From Siccirubricoccus sp. G192 (GTDB taxonomy: Bacteria > Pseudomonadota > Alphaproteobacteria > Acetobacterales > Acetobacteraceae): a stretch of 64,000 nucleotides of DNA. The stretch spans positions 930,001-994,000 of the forward strand of contig NZ_JAHREN010000001.1 in NCBI RefSeq assembly GCF_019084075.1, given 5' to 3'. The notes below the pieces were generated by a model. It ran no database searches and was not told where the DNA came from. It was given only the letters and a program-made list of their open reading frames with translations. Positions 41,762-52,807 of the stretch are shown here, one piece after another (position 1 is the first letter of the stretch; each line of letters starts with the position of its first letter). A program made the translations under genes and the position numbers.

Positions 41762-44700
41762 TCAGGCCGCGAGGATGAAGTCGCTCGCGGTGATGGTGCT
41801 CGCGCCCACGCCGACGAGCGTGATCGAGTTGCCGGCGATGGTGATCAGCGTATCGGCTCCGGCCTGGACAACCGACACCCCTGCGAAGGTGGCCTCGGTG
41901 ATGCCGAGCGCCGAGATGTCGAGCAGATCCTGGCCGCCGGCGGGGTTGGAGTCGAAGGCCGTGACCTGGTCATGCCCGAAGCCTGCCCCGAAGACGAAGA
42001 TGTCGTTGCCGGCCCCGCCGGTGAGCAGGTCGTTGCCGGCGCCGCCGATGTAGCGGTCGTTGCCGGCCCCGCCGATCAGCGTATCCGCGCCATCGCCCCC
42101 CGTCCAGGGTGTCGTCGCCCGTGCCGCCCCAGATCCGGTTGGCATCGGCATTGCCGAAGCCGGTGAAATTCCCGGACCCGGAGTAGACGAGGTATTCGAC
42201 ATTGCTGCCTATGGTATAGCTCGACAGCGTGGTCTCGACCCTGTCCGTGCTGCCTTCACCGGCACGCTCGATCACGACATCGCCCAGATCATCGACGATG
42301 TAGGTGTCGTTGCCGAGGCCGCCCTCCATCCAATCCGCGCCGGCACCGCCATTCAGCAGGTCCTGCGCATTGCCGCCATAGAGCGTGTCGTTGCCATCGC
42401 CGCCATTCAGCGTGTCATTGCCGTTGTTGCCGAAGGCAATGTCGTTGAAGCCGGTCAGTGTGACGTTGTCGGCCGTGTTGCCGAGGCCGACGAACCGGTC
42501 GCCGACCGTTCCCGTCGGTGCCGAGATGACCCGCTCCGTCATGCCGCCATTGTCGACGAAGGTGATGGCGACCCGGAGCTGCTGGCCGATCTGCGCCTGG
42601 CCGGGCATGAAGGATGCGCCCGTTGCCCCCGCGATATCCACCCAGGCTGCATTGTCGAAGGCCTGCCACTGGTAGGTGAAGGCAACATCCACAAGGCCGT
42701 CGAGGTCGATGATCCCGGCGGTCAGGGCCGTCAGCGCCTGGCCTTTCGTGGGTGCCGCGATATCGATGGATGCGGAGCCCGACACCGGCCGGTTCAGCAC
42801 GAAGTCGCCGTCGGCGAAGCGCATCATCTCGATGTTCCGCAGCGTATCCGTGCCATCGGCCTGCGTGCCGCGGGCATGCACGATGGTGACCGAGCCGTCG
42901 GAGTTCTTGATCACATCGTAGTTCACGCGGAGATCGGAGAACACGGCCGTGTCGATGTCACCCTCCTCGCCGCCATCCAGGATCTCCCGGACGATGACAA
43001 GCTGGCCCGGGTTGATCTCCCTTGAGAAGATCCTTGCCTGAAGCTCGGAAAGGCTGTCGGCAGACGCGATCTCCTTGTCGGGGTCGTTCCTGTCCCGCAC
43101 GCTGATCCGCACATTCAGCCAGGCATCGCCATCGATGATGTCGTTGCCGGCCTTGCCCTCGATCGTGTCGTTGCCGGCGCCGCCCAGCAGGATGTCCGAG
43201 GCATCGCTGGTGTCCATGACAATGGCATCCGGATTGCTTTCATCCCAATCCAGATGGCTGACCAGCTCGCGCAGGCCCGCAATCCGGGCCACGCCCGATT
43301 CCAGGAGCGCGTTCGAGTAGGAGGCAAGCGGTGCATTCGGCCCGGGGATGGCCGCACCACCCCCCCCGCCTCTCCGATGGCGCCGGTGACGAAGGCCCTG
43401 CCGATCAGGGTGTCGTCATGCACCCAGCCCGACAGGCCCTCCACCAGGTCGAAGCGGTCACGCAGGATGAACTGCTCCTGGTTGACGAAGATGGGGATGC
43501 CAAGGTCGGAGTTGGCAGCCTGGTTGTTGCCTTTGTGGATCGCCCAGTCGAAGCCGGCCATGCCGTTGTTACGCTGGATGCCCTCGCCCTGGAACATGAT
43601 GTCGTCGCCCGATTCGGCGTCGTAGTCGGTGTCGCCGCTCTGTCCGTTGAGGACGTCGTGGCCGATGATGGTGCTGTTGAAGAACAGTTCGGGAATTGTC
43701 GCCCGCCAAGGTATCGAAGCGGTCGCCGCCCTCGATCCAGTCATCGCCCTCGTTGCCGAGGAGGAAGTCACCGCCGCTGCCGCCCAGGATGAAGTCACCC
43801 TCGGTACCGCCGAAGACCTGCTTGCCATCCGGACCGGCGACGAGGAAATCCGATCCCTCATTGCCGAAGACCAGGGCGAGGCCGCTGCCACCATGGATGA
43901 CATCGTTTCCGGCTTCGCCATGCAGCATGTCGGTGAAGCCGATATCGGTGCCGGCATTGACGATGATATCGTCGCCGTCGCCGCCATGGACCTTGTCCAC
44001 GCCGTAGCCGGCCTCGAGGTAGTCATCGCCGCCACGTCCCCAGACCGCATCGTCGCCACCGCCGGAGATAATGGTGTCATTCTCCTCCGTGCCGCCGATG
44101 ACGACGTGATCGAGGCCGTTGTATGCAATGAAATCCGTGTTGCCGTCGCCGTCGAGGTCCTTGCGGACCACGAGCGGCGCAAGCGCGTCGAGCACCGGAT
44201 TCGCCGGGGTCCGCGTCGGGTCCTCGCCGAGTTGCTTCGACTTGTCCATCTCGAGGATGATGCTCACCGCGGCAAACAGGTCTGCGGGCAGGGCCGTTGC
44301 GCCGTCGTCGCCGAGGTCGGTGTTGCGCATCGCGAGCTTGGCGAAGGAGTTGCCCTCCAGCTCGTTGAGCAGGTTGAGGCCCTGGGCGCGTGACAGGTAG
44401 TAGAACCGGTCGGCGTCCTGCAGGCTTTCCAGCGTCATCTGGAAGACGAAGCTGAAGGTCGAGCCGAGCATGCCGCCGAAGGACATCTTCTTCTCGGCCA
44501 GGCCGCCGATCCAGAAATCGATGAGGTCGAGCCCGGTTTCCTTGCCGGCCCAGGCGCCGGTGCTGTTCAGGTAATCGACCCGGTCCGATGGCGCTCCGGT
44601 GCCGCCCAGGACCAGGTTGGTGGCTGCCGCACGCTTGCCATCGAGGGTCGTCGCGCCGGCGATCGTGGCATGGGTGCCGTAGGCCGCGATGAAGTTGATG

Positions 44701-46683
44701 ATCGAGGCCGGGTTCTTGAGGTTCATCGCGAAGTCGACCCAGCTCTCATAAGGCTTGAGCTGCGTATCGTTGGTCGCCTCGAAGAACGTCTCACGCGCCG
44801 CGTTGAGCGAAGGCATGCCGGCATCGCGGCCGCGGGCGATGTTGATCGCGGCGAGGTCAAGCGGCAGGCCAAGGAGGTTGCTGCGGAGCGCGGGCGTGAC
44901 GAACTCGTCGATCTCGTTGCCGACCTGCCGGCTCATGCCGCGGATGATCGCTCCGGCCGCCTGGTCCGCCGTCCCGGCATTGTCGATTCGAGGGGGTTGA
45001 GGAAGGCCTGGATCAGCCCGATGTCGTCCTCGACGGGCTTGCCGTCCACCATCCTGATCCGCGCCACGTCCTCGTTCAGCATCGAGTGCCCGAAGCGATA
45101 GACGACATGCGCGATTCCGCGGTGATGGCGGGATCGATATCGACCGACGGCTCGAACACGAACGCGTCGATGTCAGGCTGCATCTTGCGGGCGAATTCCT
45201 CGAAGACGAGGTGCTGGTACTCCATCTCATTGACGAAGCGGCCGGCCTGGAACAGGCGCTCGCCGTCCCAAACCAGCGCCGCCCTGTCTGCCTCCGTCTC
45301 CGGGATCGTAGCCACGTCGACGAGCAGCCACTCGTTGAGGAAGTCGAGATCGCCCGATTCCAGGGCGAGCTTCTTGGTCTCCTCGACGAGGCGGTTATGC
45401 TCGGAATGGAAGACATGGTGGACCGCCGTGAGGCCGATATTCTCGTTGCCGCGGCCGTCACCGGTGATGTAGTGCGCGTCGAGCAGCTCGTTGTCGTAGG
45501 CGAGCTTGTTGCCGAAGAGGTCGGTCGGAAGGCCCGCATTGCCGGCTTCGCTGTCGGCATCGGCGGCCAGTGTGCCATCGCCCTTGGTGACCGGCACCGC
45601 GTTGTGCGCGATATCGTCGAGGAAGGCATGGCCGGTGCGGAAGGCGCCGAGCGCGCTCGGATCCACCGGGCTGGAGGGATTGCCCTCGGTCAGCACGTCA
45701 TCCGCGGTCCCGAACAGGTTGTCCGGGCCGAGGCCGGTGACAAGCTGCGGGTAGCCATTGGCGCCGGGGATGAAGTTGCCATAGGCATCGGCGACGATCA
45801 GCGGGATGTTGCCGATATCGAGGTCGGTCAGCTCGATGCCGAGGACTTCCCGGGCCTGCTCCTTGATGTCCGCCCAGGTGGCGAGGCCACCCTTGCTGCC
45901 TTCGAGCAAATTGCCCGTGGCGATGGGCTTGCCCTCCGGCCCCAAGATGTATTCGCGCATGAAGACCTGCTTCGAGGCATGCGAACCATAGGTCTGGTTC
46001 TGGTCGATCCAGGGCGTCGTCCTGTTGACCGGGTCTTCCGACGCGCGCGTCAGCACCATGAAATTGGTATGGCCGCCGGGCACATAGAGCGGGTCGTCGG
46101 GCTGCAGCGGGATATAGACCGTGCCGTTTCCGCCTTTGGTGACGAGGTCGAGGCCGTGGTCGAAGAACTGGCCGAACAGCGTCATCCAGCCGTTGAAGGG
46201 GGAGGAGAGCCCCTCATCGGGCGAGACGTTCGGAAGGAACACCAGGTCCGGCGTGTCGGGATTGCCGTCGTGGTCGATCCTGAAGGCGTCACCGCTCATG
46301 GCAGCGAGCGCCGCAGGATTGGCGGCGGTCTGGTCGACGATGAGGTTGGAGATGATCCGGGGGTCGGCATCAGCCACGTCCCGGGTGGGCGCAGATGCGC
46401 CGTAGTCGTTGTTGGTCAGCACGCTGCCCGGGCCGAACGCGATGCTGTCGTCGCCCTCGTTCCGATAGGCCGGGGTGAGCAGTTCCTTGAACGGCTGGTC
46501 GGCGGCGCCCCAATCTTCGCGGCCGGGGATCAGGTTGTTGTAGCTGCCATCCACGGTGCGCAGCCCATAGGGCAGAAGCGGGTCGCCGACCAAGGAGGCC
46601 AGGTCGCCACCGGCCGCATGTGCCTCCGCAATTTTGATCTGCTGCAAGATAAATTGGAGGTCGTGCTTGACGATGTTCACCAT
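41762..46683 (-). pseudogene. Secreted animal-type haem peroxidase with RTX repeats; five indels
   Basis: If five single-base indels are corrected (net one base added) this is a 1640-residue extracellular protein. The N-terminal two thirds are an An_peroxidase domain: distal His in LFGQFFDHGLDLV, catalytic Arg in HSEHNRLVEE, and after a break the proximal His in YRFGHSML. The C-terminal third has Ca2+-binding RTX nonapeptides ([42 protein letters not shown]) and an uncleaved C-terminal signal for type I secretion. Breaks are near 45115, 44987, 43692, 43363 and 42100. The protein sequence is conserved right up to each break, which speaks for sequence errors or very recent loss. A two-component system lies upstream. 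Confidence 0.8.
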
Positions 46684-47334
46684 TGTCTCTGTCCTCTCCC
46701 GGCGCATTGCCAATGAAGCAATGGCTATTGCTTGCCTCGGGCGGATGGTTGGGAAGGCAAGAACCTGAGCAGCGATGGAGGGATTGGCCAAACTGGCCAA
46801 AGGGCTCCGCAAAAAGACAGAACATTCAGACCTTCATACTCGGCCTGTTTTGTAAATCGTTCCGAATTTCGGCGGTTACCCCGCACTCCATGCTTGCTGG
46901 TGCTTCTACCCGTGAGGGTTGACCTTCATTTCCGTCGCCGATTGCCTGCCGATTGATACGGGGGGCGGTGGATTTTTGTGATTCACGACATTGGCATTAA
47001 ATTTTCGACATAGATCAGAAGTTGACCAAATTGCGCCGGATGGATCGGCATCGGAAGATTCCGAGCCGCTATGCAACCTTAACGGGTGATTTCCTGCGCA
47101 GAGACTCTACCGAAAGGGGCAATCTTGCCAGGCAAGAGCCTTGGCGGGCCGGGAGTCCCAACCTGGATCATCCAGGAGTTGGTGATTTCCGATAGAACGG
47201 TAAGGAAATGGTTAGAACTTGGAGAGAGTCCTGCAACCGCCTGGCGCCACTCGCCCAGACCCCGCACGGCCACACCACAACCCTACGCTGCGCGTACCGC
47301 CAACCGCAGGGCCCGGCGATACGGGAGGGCTGGC
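46684..47334. other. Non-coding region upstream of the peroxidase, locally AT-rich
   Basis: About 650 bases with no convincing gene. The middle part (about 46840-47060) is clearly less GC-rich than its surroundings and contains TTTTTGTGATTC and ATTAAATTTTC patches. It should hold the peroxidase promoter and the 3' end of the response regulator transcript. No terminator with a T-run was seen. Confidence 0.4.
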
Positions 47335-48069
47335 CTATCGCTCGGATCCGGAGGGTTGCGCGGCAGTGGCCCTCGCCGCTGGCTCGGCGGCGAGCCGGTA
47401 GCCGAAGCCCCGCATCGTATGGATCAGGGGCATCGCCTCGCCCTCGTCCAGCTTCTGGCGGAGGTAGCGGATATAGACATCCACGACCTTCGTGCCGGGA
47501 TCGAAGCCGTAGCCCCAGACATTGGCCAGCAACCGGGAGCGGCTTACGGCCTGGCCCTTGCTCAGCATGAGGAATTCGAGCAGCGCGAATTCCTTCGCGG
47601 TCAGCTCGATCTCCCGCCCGCCCCGCCTGGCGCGGCGTGTCCTCGGGTCCAATTCCAGGTCGCCGACGCGGAGCGCCGGCTCCGGACCCGGGCCCGCCGC
47701 GATGCGCCCCCGCCGCACGAGGGCCTCCACGCGGGCGACCAGCTCGTCGAAGGCGAAGGGCTTGGTGAGGTAGTCGTCGGCGCCCCCGCCGCGCAGCCCC
47801 TCGATCTTGTCGCTGAGCGCGTTCCTCGCCGTCAGCAGCAGCACCGGCGTGGTCAGGCCCCGCCCGCGCAGCGCCCGGCAGAGCCCGAGCCCGTCGCCCG
47901 AGGGCAGCATGCGGTCGAGCACGAGCAGGTCGTGATCGGCCGCAAGCGCGCGCGCCAATCCATCCGGAACGTCGCTGGCGACCTCCACGAGATGGCCCTC
48001 GGCCTCCAGGCCGCGCTGCACGAAATCCGCGATCCGCGGATCATCCTCGACCAGCAGTATCCTCGCCAT
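47335..48069 (-). CDS. OmpR-family response regulator
   Basis: A 244-residue regulator with receiver (MARILLVEDDPRIADFV, phospho-Asp in LLVLDRMLPSGDG, LLLTARN, DDYLTKPFAF) and a winged-helix output domain (ELTAKEFALLEFLMLSKGQA, VVDVYIRYLRQKLDEGE, MRGFGYRLA). Its start lies inside the last codons of the kinase gene, so the pair is co-translated. The C-terminal tail after the winged helix is low in complexity. The peroxidase gene is the next gene downstream on the same strand, about 650 bases on, and is a possible target. Confidence 0.92.
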   Translation of the reverse strand: MARILLVEDDPRIADFVQRGLEAEGHLVEVASDVPDGLARALAADHDLLVLDRMLPSGDGLGLCRALRGRGLTTPVLLLTARNALSDKIEGLRGGGADDYLTKPFAFDELVARVEALVRRGRIAAGPGPEPALRVGDLELDPRTRRARRGGREIELTAKEFALLEFLMLSKGQAVSRSRLLANVWGYGFDPGTKVVDVYIRYLRQKLDEGEAMPLIHTMRGFGYRLAAEPAARATAAQPSGSER

Positions 48070-49695
48070 TCCCCAGACCATCCGCCATTATGGGCAGGCG
48101 CAGCCGGACCTCGGTCGGCCCTTGCGGCGCGCTGCGCAGTGAGATGCCGCCGCCGTGCCGCTCGATGATCCACTTCGCGATCGACAGGCCGAGGCCGCTG
48201 CCATCGGCCCGGCAGGACCGCGCGTTGCGGCCGCGGAAGAACCTTTCGAAAGCCCGGTCGAGTTCCTCGGGGGCGAGCCCCGGCCCCGTATTGGCGATCG
48301 CCACCTCCGCCCAGCCGGGCTCGGCCACCGTGACGCGGACCTGCACCGGCGCCGCCGCATCGCCGTATTTCAGCGCATTCTCCACCGCGATCAGGACCGC
48401 CTGCTTCAGGCGCTGGGGATCGGCATCGACCGGGATCGGCTCCTCCGGCCATTCGCCGTCGAGGAAATCCTCGGGCCTGCGGCCTGTCAGTGCCGCGCCC
48501 TCCTCCACCGCCTCCGCCACCACATCCTGCAACGCGACGGGCTCGGGCGCGAAGGCGGTGATCTCCGCCTCGGAGCGTGCCAGGAACAGCAGGTCGCCGA
48601 CCAGGCGGTCCATCAGGGTTGCCTGCCGCACCACCATCTCGAGCGCGCGCTCCACCATGCCGGGCGGGGCGCGGCCACGCAGCGCAAGCTCGGCCTCGCC
48701 GCGCAGCACCGTCAGCGGCGTGCGCAACTCGTGGCTCAGATCCGCCAGGAACCGCGCCCGCGTATGGTCCACCTGCCGCAGCCGGAGATTCGCTTCCTCC
48801 AGCTCCAGGGTGCGCCGCCGCACTTCCTCCTCGAGCCCATGGCGGGCCCGGAGCAGCGCCTCGCGCTGCGTGCCGAGCTCCATCGCCATGGCATCGAAGC
48901 GCAGGGCGAGCGCACTCAGCTCTCCCCCGTTCCTGACCTCGCCCGCGACCCGGCGGCCGAGGTCGCCGGCGCCGATCGCCGCCGCCGCCTCGGCCAGCGC
49001 GGCGATCGGCTGCATCAGCGAACGGCGCAATTGCCAGCCCGCCAGCAGCGTGGCGCCGAGCGCGAGCAATGAAACCAGGCCGGTGGTCCAGGCCATCTGG
49101 TGGCGCCGCCAGGTCGCCATGGCCTCGGCTTCGGCCACCTCGCTGCGCACCTCCGCCAGGGCCTCCGCGAGCAGGCGGTCCAGCTCGGCATCCAGGCGTT
49201 CCTCGATCTCGTCGCGGAACAGCGCCACGGCCTGTTCCTGCCGCCCCTCGGACCGCAGGGCGAGCACCCGCTCGGCCGCACGGTCCACCTGGCGATAGAG
49301 TCTCCAGACCACTTCCAGCCGCCGCTGCTCCCGCAGTTCCTGTTCCAGATCCTCGCCGCCGGCCACGAAGAATTCGACCCCTGCCGCCGTGACCCGCTCC
49401 AAGTCGGCGAAGCCGCGCTCCAGATCGGCGCGGGCATCGTGCAGTTCCTGGAGCTGCGCGCTCCCGAGCAGCAGAAGCTCCCCAAGCTGCTCGGAATAGC
49501 GATGGGCATTGCCGGTGACCTCGGCCGTCGCCGCGATTGCAGCCGGGCCAGCCGGACCCGCCTGGAATGCCAGTCCGTCATGGAGATGAGCAACGCCGCC
49601 TCGCCCGCCATCAGCAGGACGGCGAGCACAACCAAGGTCTGCAGCGCAGCGATGCGCGCCCGGATGCTCACGCCACGCCACAGTCCCAGGCGCAT
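48041..49695 (-). CDS. Membrane sensor histidine kinase; one frameshift
   Basis: With one base added near 49540 this is a 551-residue kinase. The N-terminus (MRLGLWRGVSIRARIAALQ then TLVVLAVLLMAGEAALLISM) is a signal anchor in one frame; the rest is in another, from about IAATAEVTGNAHRYSEQL: a long helical periplasmic sensor, second membrane helix LVSLLALGATLLAGW, HAMP, H-box FLADLSHELRTPLTVL, N-box VENALKYG and G-boxes TGPGLAPEE and GSGLGLSIAKWIIERHGGG. The helical sensor resembles 4HB/CHASE3-type domains. It overlaps the response regulator start. Confidence 0.85.
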
Positions 49696-49998
49696 CACCA
49701 CCGGGCGGCACCGATGATGGAGGGGGCCGTGGCAACCGGGCCGGGAGCCGCGGCAAAGCCTGAACCAGTAGGCACGGCCCGCACCAGCGCCGCGTTGCTG
49801 GCCCATCGGGGATTGCGGCTGCCAGGGCGGAACGTCATGCGGGTCTGTCCTGACCTGGCCTTCGGCGGGTACGGCCATCACGCCGCGCCTGCGGCTTGTT
49901 TCGCCACCATCGTAGTATATTGCGGGCTAATTTTCTACCAATGGTGTCGGCGCCGCGCCGCAGCCCGATCCTGCAACCCAGGCTGCCAGCCCATGCGT
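49696..49998. other. Non-coding gap between kinase and exporter genes
   Basis: About 300 bases hold the kinase promoter region and the 3' end of the exporter gene. Short frames in it are shadows without similarity. An AT-rich patch near 49905-49940 may be part of a promoter for the kinase. Confidence 0.35.
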
Positions 49999-51348
49999 TC
50001 AGCGCCGCCGCCGTCGCGAAAGGCTGAGCCCCGCCGCCGCCAGGGCGAAGCCGACGCCGGCGCCAAGCGCCAGACGCGGCCCGCCCGGTCCCGCGATCTG
50101 GAAGGCCAGCGCCAGGGTGGTGGTGCCAAGCGTGGTGCCGAGCAGCCGCGCCGTCGCCTGCATGCCCCCCGCGCCGCCGCTGCGCGATTTCGGCGGGGCC
50201 GAGAGCATGGTGCGGTTGTTGGGCGTCTGGAAGGCGCCGAATCCGGTGCCGCAGAGCGCCACCACGCTGCCGAGCAGCAGGGTTTCCCCGGCGGCCGGCA
50301 GCACCGCCAGCAGCGCCAGCCCGGTCGCCATCAGCCCCATGCCCGCGGCGCAGATCAGCGCGCTCGGCACCCGGTCCGACAGGTGCCCGGCCAAGGGTGC
50401 CGCGATGGCGATGGCGAGCGGCCAGGGCGTCATCAGCAGCCCGGTTTCCACCTGGCTGCGCCCGGCCGCCTGCAACAGGAAGGGCAGCGCCAGGTAGCTC
50501 GCATACCAGGCGGCGAAGCCGCAGACCGAGGCGCCGACGGCGAAGGCCACCTCGCGGATGCGCAGCAGGTCCAAGGGCAGCAGCGGCGCGGGCTGGGTGC
50601 GTTGCCGCCGCACCAGCCAGAAGCCGGCCCCCAGCCCCGCCGCCATCAGCGGCAGCGCCGTTGCGGTTGCCGTCAGCAGCAGGTTGAGGCCGAGGAAGAA
50701 CAGGCCGAAGGCCAGGATGTTCAGCACCGTCCCGGGCAGGTCGAAGCGCCGCCCGCTGCCGCGCGGGTCCGGCAGCGCCCGGATGCCGATCGCCAGCCCC
50801 ACCAACGCCACCGGCACATTCACCAGGAACAGCCAGTGCCAGGGCGCCAGCGCCAGGATCGCCGCGGCAAGGGAGGGCGCCGAGGCGCTGGAGACCGCCA
50901 CCACCATGGCATTGAAGCCGATCGCCCGGCCGAGCTGGCTGGCCGGGTAGGTATACCGGATCAGCCCGCCGGTCAGGCTCATCACCGCGGAGGAGCCGAG
51001 CCCCTGCATCACCCGGCAGGCCAGCAGCGCCTCGAAATCCGGGGCCTGGCTGGCGCCGAGCGAGGCCAGGCCGAAGATCCCGAACCCCGTCAGGAAGACC
51101 CGGCGGAAGCCCAGCGTCTCCCCCAGCGAGGCCAGCGGCAGCAGGGTGGTCACGACTGTCAACTGATAGGCATTGAGCAGCGAGGTGGCGCGCGCCGGGG
51201 AGACGCCGAGGTCGCGCGCGATGCCCGGCAGCGCCACGCCCAGCATGGTGCCATCCAGCACCGTCATGGCGATGGAGAGCAGGATGGCGAGGATCGCGGC
51301 ATAGCGGCGCGGCGTCGGCAATCCGTCCGAAGGGTCGTGCTGGGTCAT
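49999..51348 (-). CDS. MFS exporter, DHA2 (EmrB/QacA) family
   Basis: A 449-residue inner-membrane drug/proton antiporter with about 14 hydrophobic segments. The first helix LAILLSIAMTVLDGTMLGVA carries the DHA2 motif D1 (LDxTxxNVALP-like), followed by LGVSPARATSLLNAYQL, motif A-like region ETLGFRRVF and motif C-like SSAVMSLTGG. It is the last gene downstream of the nitrile hydratase-like group and the NTF2-like gene, 74 bases after the latter, and could export a substrate or product. Confidence 0.9.
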   Translation of the reverse strand: MTQHDPSDGLPTPRRYAAILAILLSIAMTVLDGTMLGVALPGIARDLGVSPARATSLLNAYQLTVVTTLLPLASLGETLGFRRVFLTGFGIFGLASLGASQAPDFEALLACRVMQGLGSSAVMSLTGGLIRYTYPASQLGRAIGFNAMVVAVSSASAPSLAAAILALAPWHWLFLVNVPVALVGLAIGIRALPDPRGSGRRFDLPGTVLNILAFGLFFLGLNLLLTATATALPLMAAGLGAGFWLVRRQRTQPAPLLPLDLLRIREVAFAVGASVCGFAAWYASYLALPFLLQAAGRSQVETGLLMTPWPLAIAIAAPLAGHLSDRVPSALICAAGMGLMATGLALLAVLPAAGETLLLGSVVALCGTGFGAFQTPNNRTMLSAPPKSRSGGAGGMQATARLLGTTLGTTTLALAFQIAGPGGPRLALGAGVGFALAAAGLSLSRRRRR

Positions 51349-51422
51349 GCGCGGCTGGAGCGCCTGGTGCTTTCTGCCAAGGCCCCGCGTGCTACCGCCG
51401 GCCGGGATTCTGCGATGGGAAG

Positions 51423-51869
51423 TTAGCTGCCGCCACCGGGAGCGGGCGGGTGGAGCGCGGCGAGCACCGCGGCGGTATCGTAGTATTCACGGAATTCCAG
51501 GATGCGCCCGTCGCGGATGCGCATGATATCGACCTTGGGGAGCTCAAGCTCGGCCCCCGTCGCCAGGAAGCGGGCACGGCCGCGGGCCATGATGGTGACC
51601 CATTCGCCCTCCGGGATCACCTGCTCGACCGCATAGCCGGTGATCCGCAGCACCGCGTCCAGTCGGGCGAAGTAGTCCTCCACCCCGGCGCGGCCGCGAC
51701 GGGTGCCGCCCCAGGGGATCTCCGGCCCCGCCACCGAGGTCCAGACCACATCCTCCGCCAGTGCATCCAGCACCGCGGCACGGTTGCCGCGGCCGTATTC
51801 GTCGTAGAGCCGGGACTGCTCGGCCAGGCTCCTCTGGGTCAGCGCGAAGACGGCGGCGAAGTCGTTCAT
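51423..51869 (-). CDS. SnoaL/NTF2-like nuclear transport factor 2 family protein
   Basis: A 148-residue protein with the cone-shaped NTF2 fold pattern: LYDEYGRGNRAAVLDALAED, VVWTSVAGPE, VEDYFARLDAVLRITGYAVE and VDIMRIRDGRILEFREYYDT. Members include ketosteroid isomerase-like enzymes and binding proteins; no catalytic residues can be assigned with confidence. It follows the nitrile hydratase alpha-like gene after 36 bases and is probably in the same operon. Confidence 0.82.
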   Translation of the reverse strand: MNDFAAVFALTQRSLAEQSRLYDEYGRGNRAAVLDALAEDVVWTSVAGPEIPWGGTRRGRAGVEDYFARLDAVLRITGYAVEQVIPEGEWVTIMARGRARFLATGAELELPKVDIMRIRDGRILEFREYYDTAAVLAALHPPAPGGGS

Positions 51870-51905
51870 CGGCTTGGTCCTTCCGGTTCCGCCGCGCCAG
51901 GGCTT

Positions 51906-52505
51906 TCAGGCGGCAGCCGCGGCCGGCTGTTGCGGCAGCGCCACGCCCACCAGCGCATCGCGGGTGACGATGGCGGCGAGCTGGTCCTCGCTCCAGCCCT
52001 CGGTGCCGGCGGGGCGCATGGGCAGCACCATCCAGCGGTAATCCGCGGTGCTGTCCACCACGCGGATCTCCATGCCCTCCGGCAGGACGGTGCCCCATTC
52101 CGCCAGCACGCCGCGCGGGTCGCGCACGGCGCGGGAGCGGTAGGCGAAGGATTTGTACCAATGCGGCGGGTAGCCGAGCACGGCGCGCGGGTAGCAACTG
52201 CACAGGGTGCAGACCACCAGGTGATGGCGCGCCGCCGTATCCTCCAGCACGCCGAGCGGCGGGGCGCCGGCCATGGAAACCCCCATTCGCTCCGCGGCCT
52301 GGGCGCCGTCGCGCAGCAGCAGCGCACGGTATTCCGGGTCGAGCCAGGCGCGGGCCACCATGCGGGCGCCGGTTTCCGGGCTGGCGCGGTCGGTGCTGGC
52401 CTGGCGGGCGGCGAGTTCCTCCTCGGAGACGATGCCCTTGGCCTTCAGGGCGGCGATCAGCGCTTCCAATTGCGCCAGGGATTCGCGGCGGGCGGGCGGG
52501 CTCAT
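51906..52505 (-). CDS. Nitrile hydratase alpha / thiocyanate hydrolase gamma-like subunit
   Basis: A 199-residue catalytic subunit. The metal site VCTLCSCYP has Cys99, Cys102 and Cys104; Thr in C-T-L-C is the cobalt-type variant, and Cys102 and Cys104 are the ones oxidised in known enzymes. The conserved ARAWLDPEYRALLL and YPPHWYKSFAYRSRAVRDPR segments are present. Such enzymes hydrate nitriles to amides or convert thiocyanate to carbonyl sulfide and ammonia. The ATG at 52505 overlaps the preceding stop (ATGA). Together with the two short beta genes it forms a three-subunit enzyme. Confidence 0.92.
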   Translation of the reverse strand: MSPPARRESLAQLEALIAALKAKGIVSEEELAARQASTDRASPETGARMVARAWLDPEYRALLLRDGAQAAERMGVSMAGAPPLGVLEDTAARHHLVVCTLCSCYPRAVLGYPPHWYKSFAYRSRAVRDPRGVLAEWGTVLPEGMEIRVVDSTADYRWMVLPMRPAGTEGWSEDQLAAIVTRDALVGVALPQQPAAAAA

Positions 52506-52807
52506 GCGGCCTCCTGCGCCGGGTTTTCCGGCTCCAGCCAATGTTCGAAGATCTCGACCAGCACCTCGTCGCCGGGGCGGCCTTCCTGGAAGATCGGCGG
52601 CTGGTCGAACAGCACATGATACAGCACGCGCTTTGGCGCCGGGCGGGCGAAGGCCAGGTCCTCGGGATTGGCGAAGCGGCCGAGCACGCGCTGCACCGTG
52701 CCGCTGCGGCCGCGCAGGTAGTGCGGCGTGCGGATGTGGCAGGGGCCGCGGCGCTCCGGCCAGTCGTCCTTGACGCGCACGCGGGTGCCGGGGGCGAGTT
52801 CGGCCAT
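52502..52807 (-). CDS. Nitrile hydratase beta subunit, C-terminal-half protein
   Basis: A 101-residue SH3-like barrel corresponding to the C-terminal domain of the nitrile hydratase beta subunit: LAPGTRVRVKDDWPERRGPC, HIRTPHYLRGRSGTVQRVLG and LYHVLFDQPPIF. It equals the alpha subunit of thiocyanate hydrolase or one of the two short subunits of toyocamycin nitrile hydratase. It starts at the stop of the N-terminal-half gene (TGATG) and its own stop overlaps the catalytic subunit start, so all three are translationally coupled. Confidence 0.9.
   Translation of the reverse strand: MAELAPGTRVRVKDDWPERRGPCHIRTPHYLRGRSGTVQRVLGRFANPEDLAFARPAPKRVLYHVLFDQPPIFQEGRPGDEVLVEIFEHWLEPENPAQEAA

Noticed and set aside
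41762-43292. Treating the RTX segment as its own secreted calcium-binding protein
   Set aside because: Its upstream sequence continues without interruption into the peroxidase once single-base indels are corrected, so it is the C-terminal part of one gene.
46684-47334. A small gene in the AT-rich stretch upstream of the peroxidase
   Set aside because: Short frames on both strands lack an RBS and any recognisable protein pattern.
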